Source of the DNA: an uncultured Methylococcaceae bacterium | Lineage (GTDB): Bacteria > Pseudomonadota > Gammaproteobacteria > Methylococcales > Methylomonadaceae | Reading direction: 5' to 3' | Assembly (NCBI GenBank): GCA_903917345.1 | Contig: CAIXAE010000042.1 | Location: 1-44,579, forward strand | Length of the DNA: 44,579 bases | Shown: one piece after another, positions 38,705-44,579 of the stretch | Layout: every line of letters starts with the position of its first letter | How positions within the stretch are numbered: the first letter of the stretch is position 1 | Position numbers and translations under genes: made by a program | Notes under the pieces: generated by a model | Database searches by the model: none | Seen by the model: the letters and a program-made list of their open reading frames with translations, nothing else | Told to the model about the DNA's origin: nothing

Positions 38705-40096
38705 TTGACAAAAATGCAGGATATTACCAGTCCGATGACTTCATCGGAAAAACGAGCGACGTGGTCTTTAGCCAGTATTTATGCGTTGCGGATGTTGGGG
38801 TTGTTTTTAATAATGCCCGTGTTGTCCTTATTTGCAGAACAGTTAGAAGGATCAACGCCTTCATTAATCGGCATGGCGATTGGTGTGTATGGTATTAGTC
38901 AGGCCTTGTTACAAATTCCATTTGGGATCTTATCTGATCGCTTAGGGCGAAAAAAAATCATTATTATTGGCCTATTAATCTTTATGGTCGGAAGTGTAGT
39001 GGCCGCCTTATCTACTAACATTTATGGTGTATTAATAGGTCGCGCTATTCAAGGGGCGGGTGCTATTGCTGCGCCAATTATGGCTTTAGTGGCAGATTTA
39101 ACCCAAGAAGTGCATCGCACTAAAGCAATGGCTTTGATTGGTCTTAGCATCGGCGTTTCTTTTGGTATTGCAATTACCGCCGGTCCTGTTATTGCTGGGT
39201 TTATTGGTGTTCATGGTATTTTTTGGTTGATTGCTGTTTTATCATTCATTGCTATTTGGGTCGTGCGTTATTTAGTGCCCAATCCTGAGAACTCTAAAGT
39301 GCATCGTGATGCTGAAGTCGTTCCTGGCCAGTTTTTAAATATTCTTAAAAATGTTGATTTATTAAGGCTTAATTATGGCATCTTTATATTACATGCGACC
39401 TTAACCGCTAGTTTTGTCGTATTGCCTTTGTTAATGCGTGATGCAGGTCTTTTGCCGGCGGAACATTGGAAGGTTTATTTGCCTGTTTTTGTGGTCTCAA
39501 TGGCAGCAATGATTCCGTTTGTTATTTTGGCTGAAAAGAAACGTAAGATGAAAATGGTCTTTATTGGGGCTATTTTAGTTTTAGTCTTGTCAGACATAGG
39601 CTTAATGCAGTTCAGTCATAATCTGATCGGTATTATCGGTTTTCTTTGGTTGTTCTTTACAGGTTTTAATTTATTAGAGGCCACTTTGCCTTCCTTAATA
39701 TCAAAGACTGCTCCGGGTGATTTAAGGGGCACCGCGATGGGGATTTATTCAACCAGTCAATTCTTAGGTGCTGGTTTGGGTGGTGGTATTGGTGGATGGT
39801 GTTATGGACAATTTGGTGCGCAGGGCGTGTTTATGTTTTGTGCGTTGGCTGGCTTAAGTTGGTTGTTGTTGTCATTGACTATGACCCCACCCCGTTATTG
39901 GGCAAATTTACTCATCTCTTTGGATAAAACATCAAAAGAAGTGGCTGAGGCTTTTGTCAGTGAGATATTAAAAATCAAAGGGGTAGAAGAAGTTACCCTA
40001 AGAAGTGAAGAGGGAGTTGCCTATCTTAAAGTGGATAATCAACAATTAAATAGAGATCAGTTACAAAATCTTATTGAAAAACATTTAAATAATTAA
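38705..40096 (+). CDS. yajR: YajR-like major facilitator transporter with C-terminal YAM domain
   Basis: 463 aa. Twelve membrane helices of the drug/proton-antiporter type; motif A is seen in GILSDRLGRKKIIIIGL. A soluble C-terminal domain of about 65 residues (VAEAFVSEILKIKGVEEVTLRSE and on) matches the YAM ferredoxin-like domain of Escherichia coli YajR. The TTG start at 38705 has AGGAG nine bases upstream; the ATG at 38714 is an alternative. Substrate unknown. It converges with the small membrane-protein gene, and the ends overlap by four bases. Confidence 0.88.
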   Translation: MTKMQDITSPMTSSEKRATWSLASIYALRMLGLFLIMPVLSLFAEQLEGSTPSLIGMAIGVYGISQALLQIPFGILSDRLGRKKIIIIGLLIFMVGSVVAALSTNIYGVLIGRAIQGAGAIAAPIMALVADLTQEVHRTKAMALIGLSIGVSFGIAITAGPVIAGFIGVHGIFWLIAVLSFIAIWVVRYLVPNPENSKVHRDAEVVPGQFLNILKNVDLLRLNYGIFILHATLTASFVVLPLLMRDAGLLPAEHWKVYLPVFVVSMAAMIPFVILAEKKRKMKMVFIGAILVLVLSDIGLMQFSHNLIGIIGFLWLFFTGFNLLEATLPSLISKTAPGDLRGTAMGIYSTSQFLGAGLGGGIGGWCYGQFGAQGVFMFCALAGLSWLLLSLTMTPPRYWANLLISLDKTSKEVAEAFVSEILKIKGVEEVTLRSEEGVAYLKVDNQQLNRDQLQNLIEKHLNN

Positions 40097-40596
40097 ACTT
40101 GTCCTAAGGCGAAAGCGCCAAGGTAAGTTATTATAAAATAAAGAAATGATAGGACTAAGCTAGCTGCCGTATTAAGCGCTAGACTCTTTCTAAATATATA
40201 GCCTATAACGGTGAGTTCCCATATAAAGAGGATCCCCAAACAGTAGTAACTCAAAATACCTTCATCTACTGTTAACCATATTAAAACCGGTACTACGAAT
40301 ATGGATATGGCATTGGAGCTAATCACTATAGCGGTCGTGACTTGCACAAAAGCGTATAACGTTTTATTTAAGCGTAATAGTAACGCTATAAATATGAGTG
40401 CCAATATGATTTGTACTAACACCTCCGTAAAAGATTCGAAGGGATCATCTGTCATGTTGGCTTGCATGAAATATTCGATAACGAAGTAAAGCAATAAATT
40501 CTTTTTAAGAAAATTGACTGACCTCGTTAATTCCAAGGGCTGATTTTCATACCAGCACAAAGGTAAATATTGTTTTAATATTTCCGCTATAAACAT
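40093..40596 (-). CDS. Small multi-pass membrane protein of unknown function
   Basis: 167 aa with four to five hydrophobic helices (about residues 32-45, 60-78, 84-106, 115-134 and 143-165). A YIP1-like arrangement is possible, but no motif could be confirmed. It starts with MFIAEILKQYLPLCW and lies 39 bases downstream of the dynamin-like gene in the same direction, so the two may be one operon. Confidence 0.65.
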   Translation of the reverse strand: MFIAEILKQYLPLCWYENQPLELTRSVNFLKKNLLLYFVIEYFMQANMTDDPFESFTEVLVQIILALIFIALLLRLNKTLYAFVQVTTAIVISSNAISIFVVPVLIWLTVDEGILSYYCLGILFIWELTVIGYIFRKSLALNTAASLVLSFLYFIITYLGAFALGQV

Positions 40597-40635
40597 GTTT
40601 AATTCACACGCTTTCTTTGCTTTTCAGAGCCTTTT

Positions 40636-42057
40636 TTATTTGATTTTAGATAAATCAAGATAGCTTGTATGCGATTCTTCTGTTTGTGGCTGGGGAATAG
40701 TAGGTTCGTCATAATTGCCAAAAATGTCATTAACGGACTGTACTAATTCTTTTGTTTTTTCATTTAAATATACTAAGCGCGCTTTCATTTTTTTATTCCA
40801 AGCGACTGATTCGTGAATAGGTAAAACGGTACGAATGAGGGTCATGTTTTGCTCAAATAGTCCGGCTAAGTTTTCCATCAAATGTAATTCTTTTTGGCGT
40901 TCGTTTAATCGTTTGATGATGAATTTAGCATGAACTTTACTGATAAGGATGTGCGTGGGAATTAGAATGGCTGTTAGTATTACTAGCACGACAGGGCCAA
41001 TAATGGGATCGAATAATACATCTAAAATCCCCATTTCTATTTCAGCGAATATAGCTAAAACAGCAATAAAACTAAGCAATACAAGACTTGATAAGTTGCT
41101 ACGCTCTTTCCACAATGTAATGCCTTTTCTTACCTCAGGAAATATGACCTCTTCAATATCTCGAATGTTTTTCTCCAAGCTATTAAGGATACGATAGGTG
41201 CGGTCTAGTGAAACATTAGCTAAGCGTTGGTCAATTTCTGAGAAATCAACTTTGCTTTGTGGGTTAATGCCGTTTTGATGATTAGGCGCAATAATGAATT
41301 GTCCGGTTGTGATATTTAGGTCGGCGAGTTTTCTTTGCCACGATAATATAACTTCATTGGCTTTGGCCGGATTAATGGCCACAATGGGTTCATCAACCAA
41401 AAATACAAATTTGTTGGTGTCTTGATGGGTTTCAATGTGTTGAATAACTTCTTCAAGTAGTGGTGTCGATGAGCCAAACACATCGGTAAAGACTAAGACT
41501 AAATCAGAGCTTTCAATGATATGTTTAATTAACATTGAGTTGATGGGGCTTTCTGGTATAGCGCCTAAGTTGGGTGAGTCAATGAATAATTTGCCTTTTA
41601 AGCGTTCATTATTAATGGCTTTAAGCTCAAGGTGGGCATTAACTTTATCGCCTTCCCCTTTTTGCAGTTGTTCCATTTTTTTACTGATTTGGTAAAACGG
41701 GTAGCGAGGATCAACATCAAGAGCAGTGCCGGGTAATGTGGCAAAGTTAGTTTGACTACTTTGTAATAAAACGGTGAATTTATGCGTGGATGCTTGTATG
41801 CCAGAAGTGGTTTGTTGGTCACCTAAATAACTATTAATAAAACGAGCTTTAGCGGTTGAGTTTCCGCCAATAAAACTAATGATGGGAGACCATGATTGCT
41901 TGGTCGCCGTTGTATCATCTGCCTCAATAAGTCCTAGATCGTATTGAATTTGATCAAGATCATGGTAGATTTTAATGGATCTTAGTAATGCCGGATTGTC
42001 ATTGGCAAGGGTCTTTTCAAGATTGACTAGGTATTTGCTCGCTGTTTTTTCAGTCAT
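40636..42057 (-). CDS. Dynamin-like GTPase-fold protein with degenerate nucleotide motifs and two membrane helices
   Basis: 473 aa from ATG 42057 (a TTG at 42120 would add 21 residues). The N-terminal half has the order of a dynamin-superfamily G domain: a P-loop-like stretch ISFIGGNSTAKARFINSYLG (64-71 core), a KLFIDSPNLG switch II, and TNKFVFLVDEP near G4. The P-loop lacks the G-K-S/T ending (A-K-A instead) and the DxxG is D-S-P-N. Two membrane helices lie at about 322-340 and 352-372, with coiled coil after. It may remodel or tether membranes without normal GTP hydrolysis. Function inferred from the fold only. Confidence 0.65.
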   Translation of the reverse strand: MTEKTASKYLVNLEKTLANDNPALLRSIKIYHDLDQIQYDLGLIEADDTTATKQSWSPIISFIGGNSTAKARFINSYLGDQQTTSGIQASTHKFTVLLQSSQTNFATLPGTALDVDPRYPFYQISKKMEQLQKGEGDKVNAHLELKAINNERLKGKLFIDSPNLGAIPESPINSMLIKHIIESSDLVLVFTDVFGSSTPLLEEVIQHIETHQDTNKFVFLVDEPIVAINPAKANEVILSWQRKLADLNITTGQFIIAPNHQNGINPQSKVDFSEIDQRLANVSLDRTYRILNSLEKNIRDIEEVIFPEVRKGITLWKERSNLSSLVLLSFIAVLAIFAEIEMGILDVLFDPIIGPVVLVILTAILIPTHILISKVHAKFIIKRLNERQKELHLMENLAGLFEQNMTLIRTVLPIHESVAWNKKMKARLVYLNEKTKELVQSVNDIFGNYDEPTIPQPQTEESHTSYLDLSKIK

Positions 42058-42149
42058 TATTATGATCTCGCGTTTACTAAGTTTTGGAGTGTTAAATGCG
42101 GCTGAGTATACACCTAACAAAGAATTGATAATAGAAAAAAGGGCGTTAC

Positions 42150-42171
42150 AAAAGCACCCTATTTGGGTGCT
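42150..42171 (-). terminator. Hairpin with short T-run on the minus strand
   Basis: Perfect arms agcaccc (42153-42159) and gggtgct (42165-42171) with loop tattt. On the minus strand the stem is followed by TTTTG, the form of a rho-independent terminator. It lies upstream of the dynamin-like gene and after the convergent lipoprotein/ubiF pair, so it may stop ubiF read-through or act as a leader attenuator. Confidence 0.5.
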
Positions 42172-42302
42172 CTGGTCTTGCGCTTAGATAATCGGTTTTA
42201 GTTAAAATGGGGCGGGTCAGCTATGAAATGTGATTGTTTTTATATCTTTAAACTGAGTTAATAGTAAAATTAGAAGAGTGTTTTGAAAATAGTTATAAAA
42301 CG

Positions 42303-42722
42303 ATGGAATTGTCCAGTATGGCTCGTAGGTTAATAAATCTTTCAAGTTTTATATTGATATTGCTACCGGCTTTTTTAGTAGGGTGTTCGATGTCTTTTTT
42401 AGCTAAAGATGAGGTGGGTAACAGTTCGAAGGGTGATTTTGCGCATTATGTTGAAGGCGTTTTTCGCCTCCAAAACAGTGTAACGAGTGAGCTTATGGAG
42501 CTACAAGAAAGTGAAGCTGTAGTTGATCAATCTGCTCTTTTAAAAGCTGAGCAGGCGATGCAAGAAGCGTGTGCTCCACTTAATGAATATGTGTCTAAAG
42601 AAACAGATGGCGCTGGTGCGAGTTTCTTTTTAAAACGAAAGGTACAAAAAACAGCGGTTCAATGTGAGTCTTCTGCTAATTTTGTTAGATTAACCTTAAA
42701 AAATCAGCCATTACAAAAGTAA
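42303..42722 (+). CDS. Small lipoprotein of unknown function
   Basis: 139 aa. The N-terminus is a lipoprotein signal (RRLINLSSFILILLPAFLVGC, cut before the Cys at about residue 28), followed by a helical, glutamate-rich body without cysteine pairs except CAP and CESS. An ATG at 42318 in frame would give a shorter signal and has a weak GGAA site. It is convergent with ubiF, with six bases between the ends. No family recognised. Confidence 0.75.
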   Translation: MELSSMARRLINLSSFILILLPAFLVGCSMSFLAKDEVGNSSKGDFAHYVEGVFRLQNSVTSELMELQESEAVVDQSALLKAEQAMQEACAPLNEYVSKETDGAGASFFLKRKVQKTAVQCESSANFVRLTLKNQPLQK

Positions 42723-42728
42723 GCGTGT

Positions 42729-43946
42729 TTAGATAATCTTTTCGCCACGAGCCAATTTAGGTAGATTCCCTTCTAACCCCATGGCGGCTCGCATCACTTT
42801 GTTTTTAGCGGGTAAAACACGTTCAGCTAATCCCAATCCTAGGTTGCGGATAAACTTTAACGGGAATACATCATTGCTAAATACTTGATAAAAGACATCC
42901 ATGACGGTCATCATCTTTAAGTTTTCATTTCGTCTTAATTTTTCATAACGTTTTAAAACAGAGATATCACTTATATCGTCACCTCTTTTTGACGCCTCTA
43001 TTAACACTTCGCCTAAAGCGGCGGCATCTAATAATCCAATGTTAACGCCTTGTCCTGCAAGAGGGTTAATCATATGAGCAGCATCGCCCACTAAAACAAC
43101 GCCGAGTTTGGCATAGCTCTGTGCATGTTGTCTCTTTAATGGAAAGCTGGCGACCCCCAAAACTTCTTCTACTTGACCTAAACAGTCAGGGAAGGCCTTT
43201 GTTAGCTCTGTTTTTAATGCATCATAAGGTAGGCTTTTTAAGCGGGTTACTTCATCAGGTGTGTTATACCAAACGATTGAGCCGAATTTTCCTGATAAGG
43301 GCAGGAATGCCTGTGGGCCACTAGGTACAAAACGTTGCCAAGTGATATCTTGTTGTTCGTAAGCAGTAGAGATATAAATGACTAACGCATGTTGTTTGTA
43401 ATCCCAGCTGGTAACACCTATACCGACAGATTGCCTTACTTTGGATTGGCCGCCATCCGCAGCTACTAACACTTTTGCAGTTAAAATGCGTTGGTCTTCT
43501 AATTCAACTTCACTGTCTTGGCCCAGGGTGTAACGTATTTTTTTGATGTTGGCGGGGCTAATTAATTGAATATTGTTAAAGGCTTTAAGGCGTTCAATTA
43601 AAGCGAGTTGGGTGATGCGGTTTTCAACAATATAGCCAAGAGCGGGGTGTTCTATAGCATCGCTGTTAAATTCTGTATCGCCGGCTGTTTCCCATACGCG
43701 CATTCTACGAAAGGGACACAGTCTTCTGTTTTCAATGCCAGTCCAAGCGCCCACAGTTTCAAGAATGTTTTTAGAAGCGATGCTCAAGGCAGAAACTCTT
43801 AAATCATGTGGTTGAGTCGGTTCAAAGGCTTCGGGTAATGCGCTTTCTATAATGGCTACCGATAATGCGCTGTCTCCTAAGCTACAAGCTACAGCAGCAC
43901 CTACCATTCCACCACCCACTATTACTACATCAAAGTTTTCTTTCAT
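42729..43946 (-). CDS. ubiF: 2-octaprenyl-3-methyl-6-methoxy-1,4-benzoquinol hydroxylase (UbiF-like FAD monooxygenase)
   Basis: Flavin monooxygenase in ubiquinone synthesis. 405 aa. Dinucleotide-binding GGGMVGAAVA at residues 11-20, the DG motif VLVAADGGQSKVRQ, and the GDAAHMINPLAGQGVNIGL FAD/ribityl motif are all present. GYIVENRITQLALI and the long match of ITWQRFVPSGPQAFLPL to the UbiF branch favour UbiF over UbiH or UbiI. It is the only ubi gene in the window. Confidence 0.88.
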   Translation of the reverse strand: MKENFDVVIVGGGMVGAAVACSLGDSALSVAIIESALPEAFEPTQPHDLRVSALSIASKNILETVGAWTGIENRRLCPFRRMRVWETAGDTEFNSDAIEHPALGYIVENRITQLALIERLKAFNNIQLISPANIKKIRYTLGQDSEVELEDQRILTAKVLVAADGGQSKVRQSVGIGVTSWDYKQHALVIYISTAYEQQDITWQRFVPSGPQAFLPLSGKFGSIVWYNTPDEVTRLKSLPYDALKTELTKAFPDCLGQVEEVLGVASFPLKRQHAQSYAKLGVVLVGDAAHMINPLAGQGVNIGLLDAAALGEVLIEASKRGDDISDISVLKRYEKLRRNENLKMMTVMDVFYQVFSNDVFPLKFIRNLGLGLAERVLPAKNKVMRAAMGLEGNLPKLARGEKII

Positions 43947-44360
43947 ATTTGAATAACCATAAAATTAAGTGTTTATCTTTAAAAAGATACCATAGTTTAA
44001 TAAAGGATAAAAAATTAACTCTAAATTGTCTCGATATTAAAACGATTCTGCATTCTTTATAGGCGTTTTTTGTGCTTTTAAGGGGTAGGGCTAAAAACAA
44101 ACAAAATGGCTTGTGATTTTGGGTGAATTCTAATTAATAATCTCATCTAGGATGCAGAAAACGGCGATTTAATTCGAAGATTTTAGCAGGCCTTATATGA
44201 CAAATTAATACGACCGTGCTAAGATTGAAGCGTATTAAAGGAATTTTTAAAGCATTTTTATCACTAGATGCAGAAATTGAGTTCATATCCTTCTGATCAC
44301 CTTTGATATAAGTAATATTAAACTCTGCATACAACACGAAACGAGATTACGGGCTGGATA
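43947..44360. other. Non-coding region between ubiF and gltB, with repeated ATGCAGA motifs
   Basis: No convincing gene. Four copies of ATGCAGA occur in 290 bases: inverted at 44046-44053 (ttctgcat), direct at 44152-44159 and 44268-44275 (atgcagaa), inverted at 44324-44330. Two flank the predicted gltB promoter. They may be binding sites of a regulator of glutamate synthase. Confidence 0.4.
44197..44225 (+). promoter_or_regulatory. Predicted sigma-70 promoter for gltB
   Basis: ATGACA (44197-44202, five of six matches to TTGACA) and TAAGAT (44220-44225, five of six positions to TATAAT apart from the G) are separated by 17 bases, the ideal distance. The leader to the gltB ATG would be about 130 bases. 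Confidence 0.6.
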
Positions 44361-44579
44361 ATGACTAAAGATTCCCGATCAGGTATTAACAACGCAATGC
44401 TTTACAACGCTGATTTATCGCAGGACAGCTGCGGTGTAGGTTTTATAACCCACAAACAAAGTAAACAAACTCACGATCTACTTGTAAAATCTCATGAAGC
44501 TTTATGTACTATTCCCCATCGTGGCGGAATGAGTGCCGAAGGTATAGGCGATGGCGCTGGTGTTAATATCGATTTATCG
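44361..44579 (+). CDS. gltB: Glutamate synthase large subunit GltB, N-terminal part
   Basis: 73 codons to the window edge. DLSQDSCGVGFITHK and later IPHRGGMSAEG match the N-terminal glutamine amidotransferase domain of the NADPH glutamate synthase alpha chain; the cysteine in the SCGVG segment is the amidotransferase nucleophile exposed after removal of the short propeptide. The rest lies outside. Synthesis of glutamate from glutamine and 2-oxoglutarate. Confidence 0.9.
   Translation, partial: MTKDSRSGINNAMLYNADLSQDSCGVGFITHKQSKQTHDLLVKSHEALCTIPHRGGMSAEGIGDGAGVNIDLS

Noticed and set aside
42058-42120. TTG start extending the dynamin-like protein by 21 residues
   Set aside because: The ATG at 42057 gives the normal kind of start; the extension is unlike a protein N-terminus.
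1-44579. tRNA, rRNA, CRISPR arrays and insertion sequences
   Set aside because: No cloverleaf with T-arm consensus, no spaced direct repeats and no transposase frame were seen by eye; a tRNAscan or ISfinder run would be decisive.

Overview
The window is an AT-rich gammaproteobacterial chromosome segment. The order tgt-yajC-secD-secF, then ndk-rlmN-pilF, then hisS-yfgM-bamB-der, together with UbiF, GloB, LplT and a frameshifted prfB, is typical of Gammaproteobacteria. No rRNA, tRNA, insertion sequence or CRISPR array was seen, so I do not name a genus.

Layout. 1-10.3 kb: housekeeping genes on the plus strand (end of tgt, Sec accessory subunits, ndk, rlmN, pilF, hisS, yfgM, bamB, der), with rodZ and ispG missing from their usual place between pilF and hisS. 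10.4-14.5 kb: tpx, then the sodium-pumping oxaloacetate decarboxylase operon oadGAB. 14.6-21.4 kb: a TSUP permease, a J-domain/DUF1566 fusion, gloB, lysS, prfB with its programmed +1 frameshift, an orphan ParA ATPase and dtd. 36.1-44.6 kb: an LpxH-like phosphoesterase, lplT, a Nudix hydrolase, a YajR-like MFS carrier, a small membrane protein, a degenerate dynamin-like GTPase, a lipoprotein, ubiF and the start of gltB.

Between about 21.4 and 36.0 kb lies an accessory (defence-like) island. It holds a large non-coding stretch, a SLOG-plus-transmembrane (SLATT-like) protein, a VapBC-type toxin-antitoxin pair, a decayed small gene, and a minus-strand operon: SNF2-type helicase (974 aa), adenine methyltransferase, type III Res-like helicase-nuclease (1114 aa) and a 56-aa ORF. 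Upstream of the operon are the remains of a WYL-type regulator and an orphan DUF433 antitoxin.

Main discovery: the methyltransferase gene is split by seven tandem AGCC tetranucleotides (coding strand, 30428-30455). With 7 copies the reading frame stops just after the tract, giving a 463-aa N-terminal fragment. The catalytic half (DPPY and FAGSGTT motifs) follows in another frame. With 5, 8 or 11 copies the two halves would read through as one protein (1116 aa at 8 copies). This is the signature of a phase-variable (ON/OFF) methyltransferase, here caught in the OFF register, and it would switch a whole helicase-methylase-nuclease system.
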